This document shows, one piece after another, positions 32,690 through 43,165 of a DNA stretch of 64,000 nt. The first letter of the stretch is position 1. Each line of letters begins with the position of its first letter. The translations under genes were made by a program, and so were the position numbers. The stretch is from Chelonoidis abingdonii (taxonomy: Eukaryota > Chordata > Testudines > Testudinidae). The notes beneath the pieces are model-generated. The model saw nothing but the letters and a program-made list of their open reading frames with translations. It did no database searches and was not told where the DNA came from. The DNA lies in contig NC_133774.1 in NCBI RefSeq assembly GCF_003597395.2, forward strand, positions 34,864,732-34,928,731. The letters are read 5' to 3'.

Positions 32690-33290
32690 TCAATGAACTG
32701 GATAGAATTGGTCAGGATTGCTGAACAGGAGACATCAAGTCAATTACAAGCCCAGGAGACACAATTACATGAGGCAAACCGGGAGCTGGAAGAGGTGAAA
32801 GCCTCACAACAGAAAATAATAAAGGAGGCAGCAAAACAAGAGCTATAGTGGTTTGGGCAAGGCTAGACCTGGTATATGAGAAGAATTGTCAGCAACAACT
32901 CATACGGGTGCTAGCTGCATTGTGAACCATGAAACCATGTGACAATGGGGCCTCAGCCTCTGAAGGCCAAAAGCAGTCCCCTGCAGGAGAGAAAAAAATG
33001 GGCAAATTCTGAGGAGAAAGACATCCTGAGTGAAGAGACGAGAGAAGCTGCCATGATTGTGAACTCTGACCCAAAACCCCAAAGGCAACCACAGTAGGTC
33101 AGGACAGCAGTTGAGACTAAGCAGATCTGGAAACTCTGGGATAGGTTACCCACCTCAGAGCAAGCCCTGCAAATAGACCTACAAGACAAAGAATACTGGA
33201 AAGAACATTATCAAGATGTGTTAGATGACAAAAACCATTTGTTTGCCTGGGTACATGACTTAAAGGAAGAGTTGGAATGATTGCAGGACC
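32690..33290 (+). pseudogene. Coiled-coil coding remnant between protease and 3' LTR
   Basis: Frames here are rich in Glu, Gln, Lys and Leu heptads, for example QLHEANRELEEVKASQQK (about 32767-32820) and EYWKEHYQDVLDDKNHLF. Such sequence is not expected where a Gypsy element should encode reverse transcriptase. It may be an extra ORF of a non-autonomous lineage or captured sequence. Several stops; function unknown. Confidence 0.5.
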
Positions 33291-33335
33291 CACCAGAGTA
33301 ACTCAGAGAGAGTACCCTGGTGAATACTAACTTGG

Positions 33336-33349
33336 GGTGAAGGGGGACA
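33336..33349 (+). promoter_or_regulatory. Candidate polypurine tract before the 3' LTR
   Basis: GGTGAAGGGGGACA lies just before the point where LTR similarity begins, the expected place for plus-strand priming. The call is positional. Confidence 0.45.
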
Positions 33350-33357
33350 TGCGATGG

Positions 33358-34141
33358 GTGTTACCCCCATCACCTACAAAGCAAGGGAAAGTACTCTACT
33401 TAGTCATGCTCCGCTCCTGGCCAGAGGAGGCAGAGCTAGGCCAACAGCTGCCATTCTCCAGCTGCCTAGCTCTGAAGTCAGCACAGAAGTAAGGGTGGCA
33501 ATGCCATGACTCCCCTATTCTTGTGACCCCCCCTGCAACTCCCTTTTGAGTCAGAATCCCCAATTTGAGCAATGCTGTATAGTACAGGGTAAAAGCACAC
33601 AAAAGGCCAGATTTCACAGGAGGAGACCAGATTTCACGGTCCATGACATGTTTTTCATGGCTGTGAATTTGCTAGGGCCCTACTTATCAGTAGACTGAGG
33701 GAGCTCAATTGGGGAGAGACTGCAGAGGAGACAGATCTCTCTGGCAAAGAGAAGCCCTGGGATAGGATTTAACAGACAGGAAACAGCAGAAGAAGAACAT
33801 TACAGGGGCAGGTTAAGCCCCTTCAGGGGAAGCCCTGAGGTAGAGCCAACAAGGGAACTACAGCAGACCCCAAGAAAGGCAGAAAGGGTGTTAGTTTGAA
33901 GATTTGTTTGGACCTCCATATAGACTTTTTCTTGTTACCTTGGAAGGGATCTAGATTTTTATTTGCTTGGCTAGAGGGCCAAGCCACAAAACACCCTGAG
34001 GGGTACTCAAGAGAAGAGGAAGGCTGGAAAAGGCCATTACTGGGCTGATGGAGAGCCCCATAGGGAGGTGCCAGAGACCCCATGCAATGCTGCAACCAGA
34101 GACAAGGGGGTGCCCAGGAGGTGAAGACGTGCTCCTAGACA
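33358..34141 (+). repeat. Gypsy-type 3' LTR
   Basis: Matches the 5' LTR in order: CACCTACAAAGCAAGGGAAA, TTAGTCATGCTCCG, AGACTGAGGGAGCTCAATTG, CTGGCAAAGAGAAGCCCTGG and AGGCTGGAAAAGGCC. About 240 bp inside (33441-33690) has no 5' LTR counterpart and is a MITE. The end is placed after CTCCTAGACA. Confidence 0.7.
33441..33690 (-). mobile_element. MITE inserted in the 3' LTR
   Basis: Present only in the 3' LTR. Its right part has AGATTTCACGGTCCATGAC, GTGAATTTGCTAGGGCCCTA and TCAGAATCCCCAATTTGAG, wording typical of a reptile MITE family whose ends read TAGGGCCCTA. The left end is less clear (CAGCTGCCATTCTCCAGC), so the copy is probably internally deleted or truncated. It postdates the LTR pair. 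Confidence 0.55.
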
Positions 34142-34649
34142 CCGATTCAGGTTTACTCATCTGATACAAGATAAGATCTTGGTTATGCACAGTACATAGT
34201 GACCATCTATGTAACAGGGAGAACCATTGTCATAGCAAGTAGTAGTAATTTCAGTTAGATGAAACCCAGAAATCATAAAATCACACGAAAGTCTAATGTC
34301 TGTGCTCTAAGTATCTGAAGTAGAGAATGACTCTCCAAAGCTTAAAGCACATTATCCAGTGTAAACTTCCCACCAGAAAGAGTTCATAAAGAATCAGTCT
34401 GGTTTAAACATCATAAACTGATTTCTGCTCTTGGGTACCCTGAAGTAACTCAACAGCAGAATTACTCTGGACTTACTCTGGTGTAACTGAGAGCACAGTT
34501 TGTCTCACTGTATGTCAGCTATGTTGGATAATAATCCCATGAATATGTTTAAACAGTCAGAGCAGTCCATGGAATAATTACCTTGAAGGGAAATTTACTC
34601 TGACTTTCATAGATTTCCTTTAAAAAGGGCCTCTTTATATTTAAGACAG
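34142..34649. other. Unassigned sequence
   Basis: About 500 bp between the LTR element and a MITE. A trace of the amniote repeat with CTCTGGTGTAACTGAGAGC at 34476-34494; nothing else recognised. Confidence 0.35.
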
Positions 34650-34652
34650 TAA

Positions 34653-35036
34653 GGCCACACTACAAAATTACATTGACCTAACTTATGTCAGCCTACAGCC
34701 ACTGCAATTATTACATCACTTGTGTATGTGCACTCTTGGCTCGTGGTGCTGGTGATGTGTGTCCTTACCAGGAGCGCTTGTATCAGTTGTATTGTCAGCA
34801 TGGAGCATTGTGTGACAACCCCTGAAAGTCAGTAACAGTCAACATAAGTTCCTATCCTGACACTGCAATGAGCTAACTAAATTGACCGTGACTCTACGCC
34901 TCTAAGGGAGGAGGTGTTATTAAATCAGCATAGAGAGGCACTTACGTCAGCAGGAGCCAAATTTAAGTGAAGACTTTCACAGTTAGGTCAACACAAGACA
35001 GCTTCCATCAGCCCAATCGTGGAGCATAGACCAGGC
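34653..35036 (+). mobile_element. PIF/Harbinger-like MITE
   Basis: A 384-bp element. It begins GGCCACACTACAAAATTACA and ends CATAGACCAGGC, complementary to the start at the TGGTCTA/CACACTAC positions. Flanks TAA (34650-34652) and TTA (35037-35039) fit the 3-bp TWA-type duplication of this superfamily. The interior has TTGACCTAACTTATGTCAGC mirrored by GTTAGGTCAACACAAGAC. No transposase. Confidence 0.6.
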
Positions 35037-35147
35037 TTAACACTTTTAAGTAGTACACCTGCTGTGTTATGCTGACTACATATATCCCTGTCTTTATATA
35101 TATATAAATCCTGATAACTGGAGAAAAATTCATTACATTCTCCTATG

Positions 35148-35275
35148 CATAGGGGCTGGAACTAAGGGTGCTGCAGCGCTCCCTGGCTTGAAGTGGTTTC
35201 CATTATCTACAGTGTTTACAGTTTGGTTAAATAGCTCTCAGCATGCCCACTATAAACATTGCTCCAGCACCCCTG
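35148..35275 (+). mobile_element. hAT-type MITE, 128 bp, perfect 8-bp TSD
   Basis: Flanked by CTCCTATG on both sides (35140-35147 and 35276-35283). It begins CATAGGGGCTGGAAC and ends GCTCCAGCACCCCTG. The interior CTGGCTTGAAGTGGTTTCC and TACAGTTTGGTTAAAT-like stretches identify it with the element at 9036-9195. Confidence 0.85.
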
Positions 35276-35389
35276 CTCCTATGTCTGTATCAGTACAGCT
35301 CAGATTGAGTTGGTGTGAACTGACATGACATATGTAGCCTTTTGGTCTATATGGTGCTTTATGGAAGGGCATATTTCCTACAAAAGAAA

Positions 35390-35490
35390 GGATGGTCCAG
35401 TGTTTAGGGAGCCAGGCTGGGCTTTGGGAGGATCTCAGTTCAATTCTTTGTTCTGTGACTCAGTTTCTCATCTGCAACATGAGGATATTA
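35390..35490 (+). repeat. MIR-like SINE fragment fused to CR1
   Basis: GTGTTTAGGGAGCCAGGCTG, GGATCTCAGTTCAATTCTTT and TGTGACTCAGTTTCTCATC follow the MIR-like order. The SINE joins directly to CR1 sequence at about 35490, so one copy inserted against the other or a deletion joined them. Confidence 0.55.
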
Positions 35491-35752
35491 GAAGCAATGG
35501 GCTTAAATTGGAGCAAGGGCAGTTTAGGTGGGACATTAGGAGAAACTTCCTAACTGTCAGGGTGGCTAAGCACTGGAATAAATTGCTTAGAAAGGTTGCG
35601 GCATCTCCATCATTGGGGATTTTTAAGAGCAGATTAGACAAACACTTGTCAGGGATGATCTAGATAATACTTAGTCCTGCCATGAGAGCAGGGGACTGGA
35701 CTAGATGACCTCTCGAGGTTCCCTTCCAGTCCTACAATTCTATGATTCTAAT
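35491..35752 (+). mobile_element. CR1 LINE 3' end
   Basis: One of the better CR1 3' ends here. The frame encodes the ORF2 C-terminus: FLTVRVAKHWNKLLRK and LGIFKSRLDKHLSGMI (about 35545-35663). The 3' UTR GATGATCTAGATAATACTTA, GACTGGACTAGATGACCTC and CCTACAATTCTATGATTCTA follows. Full 3' terminus present, 5'-truncated. Confidence 0.85.
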
Positions 35753-36480
35753 AACTTAACGGGGGGGGGGGGGTGAGGATCTGATGTACTAAGGCAATGG
35801 GGCCCATTTATATCCTTAAATTAGATAAATGTAATATGAAATATTTCGAAACTTAAAGTTTGTCCTGAGGATACTGTAATAAAACTTCTCCAACAGCACA
35901 GCTTCAGCTACTACAAACATTCAGCTATTCTAACTTTTTTTTTTTTACTTTGAACCCTGTATTATGTTTGTATTAAATGTTTTGTATGGATAACTTTTAG
36001 TTTGAGATGTATTCAAGAGTAATAAATAATCAGTATAATATTCTTTAGTTTCCAATGAGCCCCAGGAAGGATTCAGATTTTCCTGTCATTTTTTTAAAAC
36101 CTCCACCCAAGAAGCATATATGCAACATATGTGAAGAACGTCTGGATAATGAGTAATTCTGAGTCATGAGTAATGCTTCCAGATTTGCACTTTTAGCAGC
36201 TGAGAGACGGATTCCCTGTTTATGGTGTGTTCCGTGTTTCGCTGATTGTACTCGCTTACAGAGGCCCTCATCCTGAAATGGGATCTGGGCAAGCTGGCTC
36301 TTACACCAGAATGGAACGCTATTGTATACCACTCAGGTATAAGGATTAGAGGACTGAAGGATAGGAGGGTTTGGGAAAGATTTTTAAAGATATTTAGGTG
36401 CATAAAGATGCAGATAGATGCCTAGTGGAATTTTCAGAAGTTTCAAATTATTTAGAAAATAAGCTTGAAATACAGCAGGG
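35753..36480. other. Unassigned sequence with poly-G run
   Basis: A homopolymer of 13 G at 35761-35773 follows the CR1 terminus, then AT-rich sequence without recognised features. Confidence 0.4.
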
Positions 36481-36650
36481 ACTGATGGCTCAGTGGCTTA
36501 GCAGTAAGATACGTTGTTGATACTTTTTCAGCTCCAGATTGCAGCTCTGAATCTGGCCCATGTTGGTCATAAATTGTTCCTATCTGATGGTTACATGTTG
36601 CACAGTCTCAGTCAACTTCCCATTGGAAAAGTGTCCACTTCATGAAACTA
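36481..36650 (+). repeat. Possible tRNA-derived SINE
   Basis: GATGGCTCAGTGGCTTAGCA matches the A-box form TRGCNNAGYNG, and GCTCTGAATCTGG about 50 bp later is B-box like. Such spacing, longer than in a tRNA gene, suggests a SINE head and not a functional tRNA. The body (ATGTTGCACAGTCTCAGTC) is not assigned to a named family. Confidence 0.45.
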
Positions 36651-39600
36651 TTCATAATATTTATTGACTTTCTGTATACAGCACTCTTCGGAGGTGGTGT
36701 GATTTGAAATAACCTGCAAGGAGATCAAAAGTTGCATACTTGTAGGCAATTTCAACAGAGATCCTGAATGAATTTGGAGACTGAACAAACCTTACCTTTA
36801 AAGACAGTCCTCCAGACTGAGGTTGAGGTACATTTGAGAGATGGTGAGGTGTAGTTTGCACTGTCACAGTATGTGTTGTACTTCTGTAAACACACTGAAA
36901 AATGTGCTTGTTGTGTAGTGTCCAGAGCTGCCAGAATGACAAGGCACTCTAACCCCCAAATGTAAAGTCAAATACATGAGAAGTGACTGGTTTACTTTTT
37001 TCTAGATAATAGCTTAAGACATATGTGCCATCAGTTAAACATTCTGGACCAATTCCTCAGCTGGTCTTCATTGACAGAAATCCATTGACTTCAACGTCAA
37101 TATCATCATTAATTGTAGCCTAATTACAGAAGCAGGCTGTTCCTTGGTTCCTCACTTATACAGGAGCTATGTAATTTACTATTGCTCAAATGCCAAAAGC
37201 AGGTTACTTCCCACTTCGTGCTAACTAGCCAGTGCGTCTCCCAACCATTCCCCATTTCTGCCTGTCCATTTGCTGACCAGTTGCAAAGGAGGATGTGGTC
37301 ACACGTGAAGGGGATTAAACAGGAACTTTATGCTCTCTTGCTCCCCTGCAAAGGTGCATAAGTCAAGAGACAACTTTGCTATAACAAACCTAAAGAAAAG
37401 CTACAGCTAGACAACTGCTCTCCATGTGTTTTGTACTTCAATCAATGGGGGGAAAAATATCCAGAACACAGGCAGGATTATTCATTTTAATGCCATAAAT
37501 ATGTTCCTGTGTGGATGTGAAATGCTTGATTGCTCCTAAGTATTGCACATCTGAACAAAACAGTATAGTAAAAAAGATAGGATAGATGACCTGTTTGTAT
37601 GGTTTAGCTGTTACTTAAGTATTTCCTCCAGCCTGAGAACTTTGGGGTCAACCTGAGGTCAAGCTATAGCTGAGTCAGCCTGCTCTGGAGACAACACATC
37701 AGGGAAAGGAGGCTGGGAGCTGGGACTTCATTCTTTTACTCATTGGCCACAGGCCTTTAAAATGGGAGGCACCCAACTAAATCATGAAAAGCTACAACAT
37801 TAGGGCAGACAGGTAGAAATCCCAGGACTTTTTTGTCCCAGAAAAGAATTTTCAACACCCAGATCTGAGACTGACACATTTGGGTGTTTGCCAAAAGGGA
37901 TTCAGCATTCAGAGAGATTAGAGGAATTTATAGTGTTAGCAATTCAAAGGTAGATTGCAGTACAATGAAAGGGGATATAGAGTATTATAGCACTATTGCT
38001 ACATAAGGCCAATCAGTGGGCCAGAAGATATGTCCATCATAGAGGAGGTGTTTTGACCTCCAGAAAGAGAATTACAGCATCATAGATATGTAGGACTGGA
38101 AGTGGCCTTAGTAGGTCCTGCACCAAGGATGGGAAAGCTAGGATTACACAAAGTACCTTTAAGCTTGCCAACTGTTTCTGTTGCGGCCTAAAACAAAACA
38201 GAAACACATTTTTAAATTTAAAAAATATATCAACCCAATACTAAAGAACACAACGTGCTTTTGCAATGTCCAGTTAAAATGTTGGTATGACATTTGTGGC
38301 TTTGCTTATGTAAAACAGTTCAGTATTATTGATGAACCATGTCATGCTGAAACGCCACATAAGTAGTGGTTGTTTACAGATTTATAGGTGATATTATTGA
38401 TGGATTTGTTCAAACTCAAAACTCTAAGCAAAGCTTCTGGTGTAAGGTGGGAAAAACCTATACGGATTAAAACCAAGTCAAATGTTCAGATGAATCCCTG
38501 AGGGATGAAACTTGTACGTTTTGCCCAGCTCTAAGCATAACACACATTCAACTTAACAGGGCAAAACATCAGTTTCCTGTGGTTTGGTCACTAAAGCAGT
38601 GATCTGCCTCCCAATTGTGTTTTATTTTTCTGAATCATGGTGGTTACACTGATATCAGAATTTCTGATGATCTGTTTGGTAATTCTTTAAGTTTTACACC
38701 AGGCCATCAATTAGTATGCAAAGCTTCCCTTGGCTTCAATTGACATTCCACATCCAGAACGAGGGCAAGCTATAGCATTTAGCAATGAGCACTATGTGAA
38801 GAAAACAGGATGACATAAGTGAATTATTAATCCATAATATTTCGTTAAACTTCATAGTGTCAAAAAATTGGGTGCTCCACTGAGCTATAAGAATTCACCA
38901 CAGCTGTGGGTCTGCCCCTGTTGAAGTAAAGCACTAAGGTGTTTTCCAAAAGATAATACCAGCCATGCTGCTCTTTCAGCAACTTTTGTACTAACAATTC
39001 ACTGATCAGGAAAGAAGGGAGAGGATAAAATCTGGATGAAGTAAGGGCAAATAAAAAAGAAAAGGTTCTTATTACCACTGACTTCTTAAAGCATTTTGTT
39101 TATTTTTGTTTTCTTTCAGTAGAACGGCTGGCTGGGTAATTTAGGAAGCAATGTTAATTCCTTTAACTCCCTCAGATCTTTAGGAACTTTCCATGCCTTA
39201 ACATCACTCAGAGCCATCTCCTGTTTGGGAGGAATTAGGGTAAAGTTATAATAACAAACACATTTTTGAAAACCCTTTTCTATTTTATTACAGGACCATC
39301 AATAAAGAAACAAAAGAGGGCTCAGTGGGATTGACTTTGGATTTGGCCTGAAAAAAAGTCCCAGAATTTTTAAGACAAAAGTAAGCAAACAATTTTTTTT
39401 TCAAAAAGGCATAGCCAGTGTCCCAGCAGAAGAGATAAAGACATTGTCATAAGTATTCCCTTGGTATAAAGAGTTCATTTAGGTTCCCAGTGAGCCCAGT
39501 GCAGATAGAATTCTTAATGCTAATGCCCAGGAGATTTTTGGGAATGAGCTTAGCCAGTCCAAGTAACTCCATGCTTGCTACAGAGGGAAGTGGAGCCTGG

Positions 39601-39977
39601 TTTCAGAAAATGGTTATCTAGAATGCTGCGAGTGGATGTTTTTGTGGTGAGGTGCAATGTACATTTTGAAAAATAAAATTAAACATAAGACTCGTGAACG
39701 ATCCACATTTTTCATCATTAGAACCGAACTTGATAAACATTTTTGAAATGTATTTTGAACTACAACAATAAATAACAAGGCCATCTTATTAAGAGAATTA
39801 GGGCTTTCTTATTAGACATGTATATTTTGCTGTAGAATATAAAATGATACATAAGTTCCAAAACTAAGTAATATAATGCTAGTATTATTTTTAACTTCAG
39901 CTTCTAGTTAAAGCCTTTCTGTTATATTCAGCCCTATCTGTATCACATACAAGGCTTTATGTCTGAGACTCTGACAT
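36651..39977. other. Mostly unassigned 3.3 kb; small repeat relics
   Basis: Holds two relics: an amniote palindromic piece with CCATTGACTTCAACG at 37081-37095, and a CR1 3'-end scrap (ATCATAGATATGTAGGACTGG, 38079-38099, minus strand). Open frames up to about 93 codons show no domain. Confidence 0.4.
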
Positions 39978-39987
39978 ATTTTCTACA

Positions 39988-40194
39988 ATATGCATTGTAG
40001 TTGTAGCCATGTCAGTCCCAGGATGTTAGCGAGACAAGGTGGGTGAGGTAATATCTTTTGTTGGACAAATTTCTGTTGGTGAAAGAGACAAGCTTTTGAG
40101 CCCTGAAGCTCTGTGTGGCTCAAAAGCTTATTTCTCTCACCAACAGAAGTTGGTCTAATAAAAGATATTACCTCATCTACCTTGTCTCTCTAAC
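39988..40194. mobile_element. Small Penelope-like inverted dimer with 10-bp TSD
   Basis: Two 3' tails lie head to head: left GACAAGGTGGGTGAGGTAAT, right ATTACCTCATCTACCTTGTC. Each arm is about 85-110 bp. ATTTTCTACA flanks both sides (39978-39987 and 40195-40204). The left tip GTAGCCATGTCAGT (40003-40016) is, reversed, 13 of 14 identical to the terminal core of the larger Penelope dimer (29355-29368). The right arm lacks this tip. Confidence 0.75.
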
Positions 40195-40354
40195 ATTTTC
40201 TACAGGTCAGATCTATAATATAAAAGTAGAGATAGATACAAATTGTAAAATTCAGATCTATACTTCTTCAGAACCAGGACACTTAGATGTGGTGTCCTGG
40301 CTTGGGTCTTGTTTGAATGTATTGAAAAACGAGAGTTAACATTCTATAGCTATT

Positions 40355-40460
40355 AAAAATAGAGTCATCGAGTTTAAGGCTAGAAAGACCAATTGATCAT
40401 CTAGTCTTACCTCCTGTTTATCACAGGCCACTACCACCAACTAAACCCAAAATCATTGGT
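40355..40460 (-). repeat. CR1 3'-end fragment
   Basis: The plus strand reads AGAGTCATCGAGTTTAAGGC, GATCATCTAGTCTTACCTCC and ATCACAGGCCACTACCACCA, the antisense CR1 3' terminus. Short, truncated. Confidence 0.65.
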
Positions 40461-40718
40461 CTGAATTTGAAGTACATGTAGGCAGTCTAATTCTCCTCTT
40501 ACTTATATCAAAATAAATCTCAAGCAATGGTTACACAGGTGTGCAAGAGAATAAGGCCCAAAGAACACTTTGCTGATTTTGTTCACATGGGTTACCTACA
40601 TAGCTCTTTTGCATAAGTGTCAATAAAATTCGGGCCTCCATTTCCCTTTGATTGTCTGCATGTGGTGGGAGTCTGTGCCCATGAACCCAGAAAAGGACCA
40701 AGGAAAAAGGAGTGTTAC

Positions 40719-41150
40719 ATCAAGAGCTGGTCAAGAGTTTTTTGTCAAAACTATTTTTTGACAAAAAATGCCATTTTTGTTGAAATCTGTATGTTTTGAA
40801 AAACATGTCAATTGTGATGAAATTTTGTTTAAAAAAATGAAATGAAGCATTTCAAAACTGTGAAAATGTCCTACTTTGACAACTTATAACAGAAGTTTTG
40901 ATTTTTCTTTTTGAAACAAAAGTTCTTTTATATTTTAACAAGTCTAAATTAGAATAAAATGCTTTGATTTTATCTAAATAAAATCATTTAATCAACCCTA
41001 AATGAATTTTTTTCCAGAATACCATTTCTCAGGAAATTTCTATTTCTGTTTGGTTTTGGTTTGGTTTTGTTCTGTTGCGGAATAGAAAAAAATCTAAACT
41101 TTTGGAATTTCCCATGAAATGGAAAATCCTGTTCCTACATGGGTCTAGTT
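40719..41150. repeat. AT-rich dispersed repeat with AGAGCTGGTC end
   Basis: Begins AAGAGCTGGTCAAGAG and is full of GAAA/TTTC wording (TTTTTGACAAAAAATGCC, GTGATGAAATTTTGTTT, GAAATGAAGCATTTC). It resembles a dispersed sauropsid repeat that starts AGAGCTGGTC. The right end is degraded, so a terminal inverted repeat cannot be shown. Confidence 0.4.
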
Positions 41151-41277
41151 TTCTCCTTGGTACATTCTCCTTTTCCCTTAGCCTCCCATAAGTCTCTCTT
41201 TGGGGATTGCTTGGAGACGATGGGAAGGGATAAATATGTGGAGACATAAAACTACAAGCATTTTGCTACAGTACTGT

Positions 41278-41722
41278 CAGGACCGGCGCTAGGGTTTCTG
41301 GCGCCCTAGGCACCGGGACATTTCGCCGCCCCGCGCACGGGTCTCGCGGCTCCCTGACCCCAAGGGGGGGTGGGGGCGCCCTGGGCTGCCGGGTCACAGC
41401 GGCGGCTCCCTGACCCCTGGAGGGGGGGGCACCCTGGGCTGCCGGGCTGTGGCAGTGGCTCCCTGACCCCTGGGGGGGGGGCGCCCTGGGCTGCCGGGCT
41501 GCGGCGGCGCACTGACCTCAGGGGCGCGTGACCGCGGGCCCTGACCCGGGGGACACCTTAGGCTGCCGGCGGCAGGCAGCTGCTGCTGCTGGCAGCTCAG
41601 CCCCTCCAGCAGCAGCGGCTGCAACCATTTAAAAAAATTTTTGGGGGCACCACTTTTTGGAGCCCCCAGATCTTGGCGCCCTAGGCAACTGCCTAGTTCG
41701 CCTAAGTGGTTGCACCGGCCCT
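41278..41722 (+). mobile_element. GC-rich hAT element with internal tandem repeats
   Basis: Starts CAGGACCGGCGCTAGGG and ends GTTGCACCGGCCCT, with inverted termini CAGGRCCGGYGC. Flanks AGTACTGT (41270-41277) and GGTACTGT (41723-41730) are an 8-bp duplication with one mismatch. Inside are about three diverged copies of a ~60-bp unit built on GGCTCCCTGACCCC and GCCCTGGGCTGCCGGG (about 41345-41510). It is far more CpG-rich than its surroundings. Long frames here reflect composition, not genes. Confidence 0.8.
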
Positions 41723-41730
41723 GGTACTGT

Positions 41731-42689
41731 TGCATCATACTACATGAAAGTATCTCATTTTTAAAGCTTTAAAAGGAGTCATGATGCCATTACTGAATAA
41801 CCTAAACCTCCTTACATATATACCTAACAGAATGTACAAAACAGCATAGCATACTACAGCAGGTCAGCAATAAAGGACTTCTAAACCACAAACCTCACCA
41901 CTGTCTGCTGTATTTCTTCCACCTTCCCTCCACTGCTATAAACCTGTAGCACAGTATGCATCTAATGTATTAAATAAAAAGAAAATATTTTATTTTTCCT
42001 GGGGAGAGGAAGGAAGGAAGGAAGAAAGAGCAATGTGTGACAAATGCTAGGCAAGTCACTTAGGGTCAGATTTTTAAAGGATTCAATGGGAATGAGGTGC
42101 CTAGGTGCTTTTCAAATTCCAACTCCACGGGGTAGAAGCTCCTTGCAAATGCTGGGGGTGGAGGGATAGGCAGAGGAGTGAGCAGAGGCCTGGGTGTGGC
42201 AGGGTGCTGACTCTGAGGTAGGAAGGAGGTCCCAGGAGGGTCCTACCTGGTCCCAGGCACATTCCAGCCCCACTAGATCCTGCTCCCCAGTCCAGTTCTG
42301 GGTGCAGCAGCGCCCACCCTAGTCTCTGTTCCCCGTTCCTATCCCAAGTCCCATGGTGGCCACCCAGCCCCTCTGGGTCCCACTCTCACCGCCATGTGCT
42401 CCACCCTACACCAGGAATATGCAAGCTTGCATAGGGGCTGAACTCCCACAATATTTCCATTGTGGGGGCATTAGCTCCCCCTACCCACCCCACCCCCTCA
42501 GTTCTGCCACACCAATCTGATTAGGGTCCTATCTGCATCTTTAGGCACCTAAATACCTTTAAAAATCGGGTCCTCAGAGCACTGCTGGAAGGTGCTCAGA
42601 GACTATAATGATGAGGTTTTATGAAAATCTGGATAGAATAGACCAGAAATCCATATGTAGGCACCTAAATAAAATTGGCCTTATTTTCA
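41731..42689. repeat. Amniote GCCTAAGT-type repeat pieces and unassigned GC-rich segment
   Basis: 42060-42110 (GGTCAGATTTTTAAAGG, ATGAGGTGCCTAGGTG) and 42535-42680 (TTTAGGCACCTAAATACC, TTAAAAATCGGGTCC) belong to the ancient repeat seen at 12951-15095. Between them lies a GC-richer stretch (42120-42530) without recognised identity, perhaps an inserted element. Confidence 0.45.
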
Positions 42690-42800
42690 GAGAATCACAG
42701 CTCCCACTGATTTACCCTAGATCACACAGGAAGGCTAACCTGAAACCAGATCTCCTGTTTCTTAGGCCTGTGCTCTAGCCACATGACCCTCCTTCCTTCC
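42690..42800 (-). repeat. MIR-like SINE fragment
   Basis: CCCTAGATCACACAGGAAGG, CCAGATCTCCTGTTTCTTAG and GTGCTCTAGCCACATGACCC are the antisense of the MIR-like core-to-head region. Confidence 0.6.
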
Positions 42801-43074
42801 TAGAGGATTATGACAACATTTTTTTGCCTCACAACTGGTATTCTCGCTTTCTGTGAATGATACTCATAGTAGCAGAGTGGATAAGTGACAACAGCATCAT
42901 CATGAAAGTGGAAGTGCTTCTTTTAATTATTTTAGTAAAGCAAAGCAATGTTGGAGAAAAATTGTGCTAGATATCAGTAAAATAAAATACATGCAGCTCA
43001 GTCACTAGGAGTTCTATCCATTTTTAGATGCAAATAGTATTTATACAGGTAGCTCCAATTTGGCTAATGGGAGT

Positions 43075-43165
43075 ATTATCCATAAATGTTTTGTGTGAAA
43101 TCCTGGCTCTCTTTAAGCCAATAGAAAAACTCCCATTGACTTCAGTGGGCCAGGATTTTCCCCCT
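43075..43165. repeat. Ancient amniote palindromic repeat
   Basis: GTGAAATCCTGGCTCTC and GGGCCAGGATTTTCCCC are inverted around CTCCCATTGACTTCAGTGGG. This layout is typical of a widely dispersed amniote repeat. Confidence 0.55.

Larger units (their letters stand above)
27700..34141 (+). mobile_element. Ty3/Gypsy-type LTR retrotransposon with nested insertions
   Basis: Two long direct repeats define the LTRs: about 27700-28045 continuing at 29383-29582, and about 33358-34141. They share AAGTACTC, TTAGTCATGCTC, GGCAGAGCTA, GTAGACTGAGGGAGCTCA, GAGGGCCAAGCCACA and CCATGCAATGCTGC. The internal region carries gag capsid, a zinc-knuckle trace, protease and a coiled-coil region, but no recognisable reverse transcriptase, RNase H or integrase. 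A Penelope dimer, a hAT element and a MITE have inserted later. LTR outer edges and TSD are not resolved. It is inactive: many stops and frameshifts. Confidence 0.8.

Noticed and set aside
36481..36560. Possible tRNA gene
   Set aside because: A- and B-box-like words are present but the spacing and surrounding sequence do not allow a cloverleaf; a SINE head fits better.
41306..41738. Pro/Gly-rich minus-strand frames of 68-114 codons
   Set aside because: Produced by the GC-rich tandem repeat inside a hAT element.
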